From Rhizaria sp. SCN 62-66 (Eukaryota > Rhizaria, unplaced), in the NCBI GenBank assembly GCA_001724265.1, contig MEDY01000010.1:62001-126000 (forward strand): 64,000 nt of DNA, in the 5' to 3' direction. A program made the translations under genes and the position numbers. This document shows, one piece after another, positions 24,701-33,400 of this stretch. Under the pieces are notes generated by a model. The model was not told the DNA's origin, ran no database searches, and was given only the letters and a program-made list of their open reading frames with translations. Numbering within the stretch: the stretch's first letter is position 1; each line of letters begins with the position of its first letter.

Positions 24701-27700
24701 TCTCGAGGCTGGGGCGCACGACGATCGCCACGGGGCGGTCGCCGACGGTGCCCGTCGCGGGCAGCGCGAGGTCGGCGGGACGCAGCGACAGATACGCCAC
24801 GCGGCGCGGGACCAGCATCGTGGTGCTGTTGCCCTCATCGCTGGGCGCGGCAGTGGCCTTCTCGCCCGCGGCGATCGCGGCGGCCGCGGCGGCCTCGGCG
24901 GCGGCGGCCGTCTTGTAAACGCGCACGGACTCGCTGGGCGGCAGCGTGAAGGTGGACAGGATGCGCGCGGTGATAAGCCCGTCAGTGGCCACGAGCTCCT
25001 GCGCGCGCGCTAGCGCCGACACAGTCGCGGCGGCGGCGGCAGCCTTCTTGGTGGGCTTCTTGGCGCCCTTCTTGGCGCTCGCGGCGGCGAGGTCGGCGTC
25101 GGAGGGCGGCACGGCGTCGGCGTCGAGGAGATCCGTGAGGTGGATGCGGCCGATGATCGAGCCAGCGGCAGTGCCCTGGGGCCCGAAGGCGACCGTGAGC
25201 GTGTGCGTGGTGGAGTTGACGGCCGTGGGCTTGACCTGGAGCAGCATGCCGGGGCGGATCTTGTTCGACTCGACCGTGGCGTCAAAGAAGGTCGACTTAT
25301 CCGACATGACGCGGCGGCCCAGGCGGGACTCGACCTCGGCGGCCACGGGCAGAGACAGCACCAGCGTGCGCGGCACGTCCTCGGCCAGCGGCTCGCAGGC
25401 CTTGGCACCCGTCGCGTTGGCGGGCGCCGTCGCGGCCTCGACCAGCGGGGGCGTGTAGCGCACCGTGGCCTTAAGCGTCGCGCCGACCTGGAAGAGCGAC
25501 TGGGGCGACAGACGCAGGTTCGCCGTGTAGGGCACGGCGGCCGCGATCGACTGGCGGTGCTGCGGCAGGTTCACCACGACGTGCGTGCGCGTCACCAACA
25601 GCACCTCAGCGTGCACCGTCGCGCCGGGCGCCAGCGCCAGCGCAGAGGGCGCAAGCGCGGGAGACAGCATGAGTCCGCGCTTGTTCTTACGCGCCGCGGC
25701 CTCGGCGGCGGCTTTAATCGCGGCGGCCTTGGCCACCTTGCGGTCCTTGGAGGGCATCGTGTGCGTGCCCTCCTGGTCGCCGTCCTTGGTGGGCGCGTTG
25801 GCGGCGTACTCGGCCGCGATCTTCTTCGCGCCGTCGACGAGCACGGGACGGAACGTCACGTCCACGATGCGGCGCTGCATGTCGACGTTAAGCACGCGGC
25901 ACGCGGCCTCGGCGCCGTGCGCGGGGCGGCCTGCAAGCGCGGAGCCCGACGTGTGGTGCGGGGCGAGCGCCACGGCGGTGTAGCCGGGGAAGGCGGGCAG
26001 AGTAAGGAAGAGCGCGGCCGAGGTGGCCTTGCTGACGCGCGCGCGGGCGATAACGGCGCCGACCACGGGCACCGCGGTCGTAGCGGCCTTGGCGGCGGGG
26101 GCGGCGTCGTCGGTCATGGCCTCGCCCTCGCTTTTGTGCTCACTGTCGTCGCCGTCCTCGTCCTCGTCAGACTCGGAGTCGGAACCAGCGGCGCCCTGCG
26201 CGGCCTTAGACTCGGCCTCAGCCTCGGCGACGGCCTCCGCCTCGGCAGCCTCCGCGGCGGCGACGGTGGCGGACTTGTTCCACGCCTCGGGGTGCGCAGC
26301 CAGGAGCGCGCGCTCGGAGAAGTAGCCGATATCGAACACGCGCTCCAGGAAGGGCGTCTCGGTCGAGCGCGCGATGTCGCTGTTGCGGAACGACAGCGAC
26401 ACGCGCGCCGGGGACGCCTCACCCTCGGCGGCCTTGACCGACATGACTACAGCGTTGACCGTCTGCCCCACGTGGAAGGCCTGCTTGGCGTCCGAGATGT
26501 GCGAGTCCGCTAGCGCCATCATCGGCGCGAGTGCCACGGCGCCGTCGCCGAGCTGCGTGTAGACGCCGAACGATGAGACGGAGCGGACCACGCCGACGAT
26601 GTGCGTGTGCACGGCGACCGTCGCCAGGTCGATGATGGTGCGGGGTGACACGGCGCCCACCTTGACGCCCGCGGCGGCGAGCGCGGTGACGAACTGCGAC
26701 GAGACCGACTGGAAGGGCGCGGCGGCGGCGGCAGCGCCGAAGAGGCCCGCGGAGGAGTCTGCCGCGGCGGCGAAGGCGGGGCCCGCAAGCCAGGACAGCA
26801 GCGCGGGCTTGACCGAGAGCGTGGGCACGCCGCCGCGGACCGAGACGACGGTGGCGAGCGGGAACGTGGTCTTCCGCGCCAGGTGCAGCTCGTAGAGCGC
26901 CTGCACGTGGGCCGGCGACGAGGTGTGGTCCGTCAGGTGGTACGCGGGCAGCAGGCCCGTTACCTCGACGGGCGCGATGCTCGCGTCGGCCGAGGTCTTG
27001 CGCACCGTGACTTGAAGCACGGCGTCCGAGGGCACGATGCCCGCGTTGGCGCCCGTGCGCAGCGCCGGGGCCGCGCCGGTCACCGTCGCGGTGACCCACT
27101 CGCCCGCCACCACTGGACAGGGCCCTGCGGCGGCGGTTGAGGCGCGGCCGGAGCGCGCGCGCGCGTGCGCGGCTTCGAGGTGCTGGAGCTCCTCTGCGCT
27201 GGGCGTGGTCTTGAGCGAAATGCGGAGCGTCTGGCGCGCCTCGTCCGTGCGGATGACGCGCGCCTTGACTGCCTGGCCGCGCACGTAGGCCTTGGTGGGG
27301 TTCTGGCCCTCGACCAAGAGGCCGTCGCGGATCATCACGGCCAGCGGGATGTAGCCGTAAAGCCGGTTGTAGAGCTCCACAGACACGCCCTTGGGCGTGA
27401 CGGAGCCGATGAAGCCGTCCACAAGCAGCGGCTTGCCGGCCGTCGCGGCGGCGGCGAGCGCGGTGCGCACCTCGGCCAGCGTGGCAACGACAGGAAGCTT
27501 GGTTTCGAGCATCGAGTGCTTGGCCGTGAGCGAGATGCGCCCGCGCTCGCGGTCAACCGACACCACGCGCAGCTTGTGCTTGGAACCGATCTCGAAGCGC
27601 GCCGCGGCCTTGCCCAGCCCGCCGTCGGCGTTGGGGATGTCGCGCAGATGCATGATGGGCAGCAGGCCCTTGACCGAAGGGTTGAAGCGGACGAAGATGC

Positions 27701-29603
27701 CCATCGACTCGGAGTGGGCCTCGATCGTCACCTCGTACACCTTGCCGGCGACGACGTCGTCCATGGTCATGACGGGACAGTCGAGCACAGAGGGCTTGGC
27801 CGTGACGAGCACGTACCCGTCGAGCGGGTTGCATCCAGACACGCGCACCGTCACGCGCGCGTCAGCCCGGAACGCGCCCGGGATGCCCGCGGGCGCCGTG
27901 TCGGCCATCTCGCGCAGCGGCAGCCACGCGATCACGGGCCGCGCAGCCGCGGCGGCGTCGGAGGCCTTGGCGTCGTCGCCGGTGCCGTTGCTGGCGGCGG
28001 CGTTGGTGAAGCCCGCGGCGGCGGCGGCGGCGGCCTTCTCGGCGGCCACGCGCGCGGCGTAGGGCGTCAGGTCGACGTAGGCGCCGGAGTCGCCGGTGGT
28101 GCGGATCACGCGCGCGTCCGTCACCACGGTGCCGACGCGGAGGCCCTCGGGCAGCGGCGTGCCGGCACAGCGCTTGACGAGCGAGTTGGTGAGTGAGAGT
28201 TCGATGACCTTGGTGGTGGGGTTGACGTAAAGCACGCGCGCGACGACGGCGGCGCCGACGCGGTACTTCTTGTCGAGCGCGAGGTCGCCGTGCGCGAGCA
28301 CGGGCTCGGGCAGGTGCGCCAGCGAGACAGTGCCGACGAAGAAGTCGAGGAAGCGCACGAGCAGGCCGTCGGGGAGGATCTTGTCGATCTCGCCCGAGAC
28401 GAGCGCGCCCGGCTTGACGGCCTCGATCGAGATATTCTCTGCGAGGCGCGCGGTGAGGCCGGCGCGCGCCACGATCGCCGGGTCGCAGGTCGCCGCCACG
28501 ACGCGGTTCTCGGCGCTTGCGGCGGCGAGCGCCACGCACTCGACCGTCTGGCCCTTGATGAGCTTGCGGCTGGCGCTGTTCGGGCCCAGGTTGGTCTTAG
28601 CGACGAAGCCCGACACGTTGGGAATGCCAAAGTCGATAATGTAGCCGCGGTCCTCGACCGAGGTGACGGCGCCGACGAGCCCGGCGCCCTTCTGCACGTT
28701 GGCCGCGGTGATGTGCGTGTTGACCAGCGAGGGGCGCAGCGAGAGCTCGACGCGCGGGAACGAGCGGCCTGAGCCGTTCTCCTGGATGACCGTGAGCTTG
28801 GCGACCACGCAACGCACGATCTGGCCCACCTTGTACATCGCAGACAGCTCGGGGAGACCCTTTTTGGCGGCGCGCGAGCCCGATGAGCCGGTGTCGCTGT
28901 CATCGCCGTCTGTGGCCGTGTCGTCGCCGTCCGCGGCCGCGTCGCCGGCGGCCAGGTAGTCGTCGACGATGGTGGCCATCGTGTCGGATACTTCGCGCAG
29001 CGAGGCGAAACCGATGACGCCGTCGGGCAGCGAGACGACCATGTCAAGTTCGGAGATGGAGCGGATCGCGCCGAGCACCACGGCGCCGACAGAGAGCGAG
29101 TGGAACGACAGCACGTGCACCTTCTTGGTCGCCATGTCCGCCTTGACCTGTGCCTCGACCTCGGCGCGGATGCGGTCGTGCTCCGACAGAGGGCCGCGCT
29201 TGGCGTCCTTGCGCTTCTGTGCGGCCTCGGCGGCGGCCTTGTCTTCGTTGTCGTCGTCGTCGTCATCGACCATGTGCTTGCGGTCCGTCTTGGCGGGCTT
29301 GGCCGAGACGCGGGCTGTGTTAAAGAGGCCGGCGTCCTGCTTGGTGCTCGCGATCGCGGCCTTGACCTCGTCCGACACGGGCGCCACGGCCGCGCGGCCA
29401 CGGGGCAGCATGTCGGCGTCGTCGTCCTCGCCGCGAAGAAACGACGGCAGCGCCGCGACGGCCTCCACGCGTGCGCGCTTCGCGGCGTACACGGCCGTCT
29501 TCTGAGAGCGGTCACCGCGGCCACCCGAGGAGGGCTTGCCGCCGGCCGACGCGGAGGGCTTGCCGCCGCTGGGACGCTTTACCTGCTTCGCGGAGCTGCT
29601 CAT
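21765..29603 (-). CDS. RRP5: rRNA biogenesis protein RRP5 (PDCD11)
   Basis: RRP5 is a nucleolar factor of the SSU processome and pre-60S particles, needed for cleavages around ITS1. It combines many S1 RNA-binding domains with C-terminal HAT (TPR-like) repeats. Here 2,612 residues lie in one exon, ending in TGA. S1-type blocks include VGAVTSVEDRGYIIDFG, GEIDKILPDGLLVRFLDFF, IGSVTPKGVSVELYNRLYGY, VGVVRSVSSFGVYTQLGDG and VVKGVVMRVIPSGVVIRLKH. The HAT part runs from about residue 2320: DFERVCLRTPNNSLNWVQYM, ALPIWYAWFTLMFKYELVD and RLDVWSQYADQE. The protein is longer than yeast (1,729) or human (1,871) RRP5, through Ala/Lys/Asp-rich linkers between S1 domains. The start MSSSAKQVKRPSGGK is the first in-frame ATG with gene-like codons downstream. 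Confidence 0.95.
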   Translation of the reverse strand: MSSSAKQVKRPSGGKPSASAGGKPSSGGRGDRSQKTAVYAAKRARVEAVAALPSFLRGEDDDADMLPRGRAAVAPVSDEVKAAIASTKQDAGLFNTARVSAKPAKTDRKHMVDDDDDDNEDKAAAEAAQKRKDAKRGPLSEHDRIRAEVEAQVKADMATKKVHVLSFHSLSVGAVVLGAIRSISELDMVVSLPDGVIGFASLREVSDTMATIVDDYLAAGDAAADGDDTATDGDDSDTGSSGSRAAKKGLPELSAMYKVGQIVRCVVAKLTVIQENGSGRSFPRVELSLRPSLVNTHITAANVQKGAGLVGAVTSVEDRGYIIDFGIPNVSGFVAKTNLGPNSASRKLIKGQTVECVALAAASAENRVVAATCDPAIVARAGLTARLAENISIEAVKPGALVSGEIDKILPDGLLVRFLDFFVGTVSLAHLPEPVLAHGDLALDKKYRVGAAVVARVLYVNPTTKVIELSLTNSLVKRCAGTPLPEGLRVGTVVTDARVIRTTGDSGAYVDLTPYAARVAAEKAAAAAAAGFTNAAASNGTGDDAKASDAAAAARPVIAWLPLREMADTAPAGIPGAFRADARVTVRVSGCNPLDGYVLVTAKPSVLDCPVMTMDDVVAGKVYEVTIEAHSESMGIFVRFNPSVKGLLPIMHLRDIPNADGGLGKAAARFEIGSKHKLRVVSVDRERGRISLTAKHSMLETKLPVVATLAEVRTALAAAATAGKPLLVDGFIGSVTPKGVSVELYNRLYGYIPLAVMIRDGLLVEGQNPTKAYVRGQAVKARVIRTDEARQTLRISLKTTPSAEELQHLEAAHARARSGRASTAAAGPCPVVAGEWVTATVTGAAPALRTGANAGIVPSDAVLQVTVRKTSADASIAPVEVTGLLPAYHLTDHTSSPAHVQALYELHLARKTTFPLATVVSVRGGVPTLSVKPALLSWLAGPAFAAAADSSAGLFGAAAAAAPFQSVSSQFVTALAAAGVKVGAVSPRTIIDLATVAVHTHIVGVVRSVSSFGVYTQLGDGAVALAPMMALADSHISDAKQAFHVGQTVNAVVMSVKAAEGEASPARVSLSFRNSDIARSTETPFLERVFDIGYFSERALLAAHPEAWNKSATVAAAEAAEAEAVAEAEAESKAAQGAAGSDSESDEDEDGDDSEHKSEGEAMTDDAAPAAKAATTAVPVVGAVIARARVSKATSAALFLTLPAFPGYTAVALAPHHTSGSALAGRPAHGAEAACRVLNVDMQRRIVDVTFRPVLVDGAKKIAAEYAANAPTKDGDQEGTHTMPSKDRKVAKAAAIKAAAEAAARKNKRGLMLSPALAPSALALAPGATVHAEVLLVTRTHVVVNLPQHRQSIAAAVPYTANLRLSPQSLFQVGATLKATVRYTPPLVEAATAPANATGAKACEPLAEDVPRTLVLSLPVAAEVESRLGRRVMSDKSTFFDATVESNKIRPGMLLQVKPTAVNSTTHTLTVAFGPQGTAAGSIIGRIHLTDLLDADAVPPSDADLAAASAKKGAKKPTKKAAAAAATVSALARAQELVATDGLITARILSTFTLPPSESVRVYKTAAAAEAAAAAAIAAGEKATAAPSDEGNSTTMLVPRRVAYLSLRPADLALPATGTVGDRPVAIVVRPSLETLTVGSVLTAVVTRVPAEAASDQTAVAEGIEVELMPSVSARLGAAELAGVDEAANPAAAVAAVRAAAAALAVGDVVKVKVVANAHATVALDGDDSDDADNDDSDDETAEAKDAKVSKKAAVSASASRSRRHNRFFVRAALVHATLNPSATAGESTFTVPAGPVPHGKLVTSFAAFKKEGKDGSGSGDSANDNVVLAPNTVVKGKFRVFRRDLNRQYLRVALSSEAVAVIRAVEISDAFPADPLAKFDVGTVITELALLAVDPAAQDSRVTYIASLRASRIAALRSVAAAKSPAAAAEKLAALGLANPFAATATAAAADFDPFVFADVLARGDLVAGQLVRGYVEHTALKAGCFIQLSAFATGRAEIKELSDAFITDAPKRFPSGKLVELRVLAPPQPDSTSGPVDVTARRSHVSGANVRALQQLKPFDVVKGVVMRVIPSGVVIRLKHTTVNALARTSECTDTPKGETAPDLSGHYEPGDKVKAVVISTSPLTSRVMLGLRASLFEQAAKHKAGQAAAAEGKKKATAAKKLTAETEAAAIAMIDGDADADGGDVSSDDEFAVAADPKAKAATAAAQREAAAAAAKSQAAAAAKAKPAAIAAGEAVTESLFKALIAPARSAATASLAGISGNDEEEEELVPMSDDEDDAGAGAKRSREAKRAARERREREIELAERALMEDAVPTNADDFERVCLRTPNNSLNWVQYMAHELELSNVAKARALAERALTAIPVTEVQERWNVWVALMTLENMYGTVESLDAVVKRAQKMNAPVKVALELVRIYDNSTKVEKAQEVLAATAKRYGGEAGGDDALPIWYAWFTLMFKYELVDKAREVLAQALIKLPPKLHMSAITRFAQLEFSEPTGAPDRGRMMFEKFLAENPKRLDVWSQYADQEMKLLRRITARPDIKAGEVKKAKTRVRTLLSNLTAEAKWSVWTPRQMKFLFKKFVDFEEEFDGGKFTSAVQEKAKLYVTYLEARG

Positions 29604-29864
29604 GGTTGCTGCGTTCGTTGTGTTGACGGAACCGTGCGCAGAGCGGGGCGACTCAGGGAAAGAGCTATGCGTGAAGAATAAACGAGAAAACAACACAGGA
29701 AAAGATGTCGCGATGTAAGAGACTCGTGCAAGAACGATTAGAAAGCATGATGCGCTCTGGGAAAGGCGGTGAAACGAGAGACCTGGCTCCGAGTGGTCTA
29801 GGCATGGCTGGGAAAAGGACTAGAGTTACATGAAGTAGCACTTTACACAGATGGCAAAAACGGA

Positions 29865-29872
29865 TATATATA
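29865..29872 (-). promoter_or_regulatory. Possible TATA element for RRP5
   Basis: TATATATA about 262 bases upstream of the RRP5 ATG. Plausible if the 5' leader is about 200 bases; not proven. Confidence 0.3.
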
Positions 29873-29973
29873 CCCTCGTCTGCTTTTTACCCTGACATGT
29901 TTTGCTTTTCATATTTGCTTAAGACGGGGACGCTCCCGAATCCAACTGCGCGCACGGAGCGACCGCAGTTAGG

Positions 29974-30051
29974 TCGGTTCGAATCGGTTCGCATTTCGCT
30001 CTGGACTTTTTGCGAACCGCAGCTGATGGTTTTTTTAGTCGGTCGACCGAC
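29974..30051. repeat. Cluster of direct repeats, inverted repeat and 14-bp palindrome
   Basis: TCGGTTCG occurs twice (29974 and 29984). CGGTTCGCA at 29985-29993 is matched by its reverse complement TGCGAACCG at 30011-30019. GTCGGTCGACCGAC at 30038-30051 is a perfect palindrome. The cluster lies in otherwise AT-rich DNA about 370-450 bases upstream of the RRP5 start and could be a binding site for dimeric factors. Confidence 0.4.
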
Positions 30052-30412
30052 AAACATTGAAAAGCTGCTCAGATACCGTCATCTTGGAACTCTAAAGAAA
30101 CAATACAGTACATTTTATATTTAAAATACCTTGTATTAATTTGCTAGATAGTCTATATCAGTGTTGTGGTCTTCTTCCCATCTCAGCGGCAATGCCACTT
30201 TGTGACGTGTCATTGAGGTTCCAACTGAGGTCGTTATAAAGATGCACACCCAGATATAAACAATTGGCCAGCACTCTTCGCAACATCGGAACGCGCATGT
30301 GAAAAGGTCAGACAAAGAACAATGAAGATGTGACGCACACGAAGATGAGAGCCTACAGCAGTTTCAACGCTTAGCACACACCATATAGACGATTGCTGCC
30401 ATCATGAAAATA

Positions 30413-33400
30413 TTAGAAGAGTGGCTGATAGAAAGCGTCACTCGAGGTTTCGTCGTCGTTATCTTTCGTCAGAAACTGCACCTCCCTCAAGGTTCCAGAC
30501 ACGCGAGCTAAGGCCTCCCGATGCTCCGCTGTATCCTCCTCTTGTGTCATCGCCACGCCGACAGTGGGAACTGCCGCGGATATCACACCCGAGTCACCGT
30601 AGTTTACAACATAAGTTGTTCCATCAGGGTAAATCATCGAGCAGGCCCCTTTCCAAGTGCCACTAATATTCATGCCTCGGCACACTACACCATCGGGCCG
30701 CGTCATCACTCCCTTCCCGTACGGCCTATTACATTTGTCACGTGCGCCCACCCACGTCGCCTTGCCCGGGGCAAGCCCGCGGCGGTGGCCCCATCGGCGC
30801 TCGTGCGCGCGGTCAGCAAGCGCTTGCTGAGCGGCGTCCTTCCACTGTGGGCCGTAGGAGTATGTGCGGTTGGCAAAGTCAATCACTGTGCCGTCGCCAA
30901 ACGGGACTGGACCTGACCAGTAGCCGATGTAAAGCACGCCACGCTCAGTCGCCAACGCGCCAAGACCGCCTGGAGCGCCTGTAACCCACCAACCGCTGTG
31001 CACGTCGCCGTTGGCGTAGCGCATGCGACCAAAGCAGTGTCGCCGTCCACGCATGAAGAGACCGATGTAGTGATCGCCGTTGAGCTCATCTTGTTCCTCA
31101 CCCAATCCCATCAGTTCACCCTTGCAAGTCGTTCCCCGACGCAGCAGCATGCTTTCATCCTTTGTTGACTGGGTACCACATCCAAACGGATGTTCGTTTG
31201 CAAGCAGGAAACCTTCGTACACCTTGTCTTTCATATAAGCGATCGTGCGTTTGCTATTGGCAGTGATAAGTTTACCGACAATCTCAATATCAGCGGATTT
31301 AACGTTGGTAGATGCCACAGTCACACCAAGGATGCCGTTGCAGATCTTCTTATGACCCCATATATCCGACGCCTTGTCGCTCCGCCACTTCCCTTGGCAA
31401 AGAAGCTCATAGTGCTGAACAGGACCGTTGCGGACTTGCTGTTCTAGACGTCCTTCGCCTGTAAATTCGATATGATTGAAGTCTGTGAAATTGGCAGAGC
31501 CAGTATATAGACGTTCTTGACTGAGCTTAACACTTACAATCGGCAGGGGGATACATTTCTTCAGTAAACGATATTGAGCCTGGCGGTGCGTGATAGAGCC
31601 GATTCCTGTAAACTGTCCTCGGACAAAACAGCCCTCGTAAGTCGCAATTTCACGCGATTGAGCTTGAGCCATTTTCTTTGACGACAACGGACGCGCTCCC
31701 TTGCAAATTGCATCCACGTCCGCAAACACGGTGAGTTTCCCTTGAAAGTTTGGAACACCATCAATCATGCTGCCCTTGTAGATAGAAGCATGAAGTTGCT
31801 CATCAACAAGAACAATCGTTGCATCATCGCTGCCAAACAGTGAGCTTGGCGCTAAGGGGTGAGGCTTGACACGATTGACATTCTTCATAATGTCCGTATA
31901 CACACCTGATACGAACTCACCTGTATTCCAAATCCCAACAAGTGTTGTGCCGTTGACACGTGTCAGCGTAACATTGCCATGAACACGGTCTGCTTGAAAT
32001 TCGCCGGTAAACGTCGCGTCACCAGTAAAGTTCGTGTACGTGCCGTGGCCGCAGCGCACCCCGTGTTCCCACCGGCCCTCGTACACCGCGCCAGTCACGT
32101 ACACGCACTTGCCATGTCCGTGCCGTTCGCCGGCCTCGTTGCGCTCGCCTACATACTGCCCATCGTCAGCTGATAGCAGCTCAGCGCCCGTCGCATCGGT
32201 GCTCACAAACGTGTCACCACGCCAACATCCAAGCATCGGATTCGAGCGACCTGGCACTGTTACAGTGCACCGTACGCCCTCAAACGGCGCTTTCTGATCA
32301 ATATGCACGCTATCGTAGTCCATTGTGACACCATTGGAAAGAGTGAAGCGACCAACAAGCTCAGATGGTGAAGCCCACATCCAATCAGCGGCTTTACGAT
32401 ACGATCCCCGGAATGTGGTGCCGTTCGGTGTTACGGCGTCTACGAGGCTACATGCGTTGTAATCCTTCATATGAGCAGCCGGAGTGCAACGACAGCTTGT
32501 GCTGCGGTACATCAACTCGCGCTTGACTGTCAGACGCCAGCCATGATGTGTCGTCATCACATCCGTGTCGTTGAAAGGCATGATTGTAGTGCAATCCGGG
32601 ACTTCACAGAGAAGCCTGCGTGTCTCGCTGCCGCCATTAGGAAACGTCATCACGCCGATCAGCGGCGCGGTTCCGCGTTTAAACACGTTCTGACCACTTG
32701 GCGCGGCTTGCAGGTCAGCGACAAATACGGGCCCGTGCGCAAGATGTAGCCGGAGCTGCTCAGGATGAGGCATAAACGAAAGTTGTTGATCGGAAGCAAC
32801 ATCAAAGAATACGCCTTTGATCAGGTTTCCGTTGTACATCAGGGTCGTCAAGACCTGGTCAGGGCGTGTGTCCTTGCTAATCACTGTATAGCAATCCACA
32901 ATCGAGATTTCGAGATTTAACTTGTCATTTGCATCGACGTTGCTATTCACAAGATTGCATTTAAATGTCTCAGACTCACGGGAAAGTAGGCTCGGCAAAC
33001 ATGACGATTTTGATGGATGCTTTTCGTACAACAAATGGTTCTTCACCATGCATTTTGTTGAATCGTTATACTGAGCTTTCTTCACCATGAGCTGATTGCT
33101 AGAGCTCCCAGCGCGCATATCCTCCACTTGCTGCTGCCAGTCGTTGGTTATATCGGATGAGCCGAGCGTTACCGATGGAAACTCTTTACGGATAGTCTGT
33201 ACAAGAGTTATACTCCTGACATCTTGAGAAAGACGCATCTTCGCCAGCGAGTCGCCTGAGTCAGACCCAGAACCCGCGCCTTCAATCCCTAGTTTGAGTG
33301 TATGAGTCTTCCTTTCGGATGTAACATGGAAATTGTCTTTGTAATCAGACCATGTCGTTGTACCAGCAGAAACGCGGGCACCAAACGTCCCAGAAGAGAC

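Larger units (their letters stand above)
29604..30412. other. AT-rich spacer with RRP5 promoter region
   Basis: RRP5 starts leftward from here, and the MORN gene ends here from the right. It contains a TATATATA at 29865-29872, a cluster of direct and inverted repeats at 29974-30051, and otherwise AT-rich DNA without gene-like ORFs. Confidence 0.5.

Noticed and set aside
29974-29984. tRNA B-box-like GGTTCGAATC
   Set aside because: The flanking bases cannot form a T stem, and no A box or acceptor stem is seen; it belongs to a local repeat cluster.
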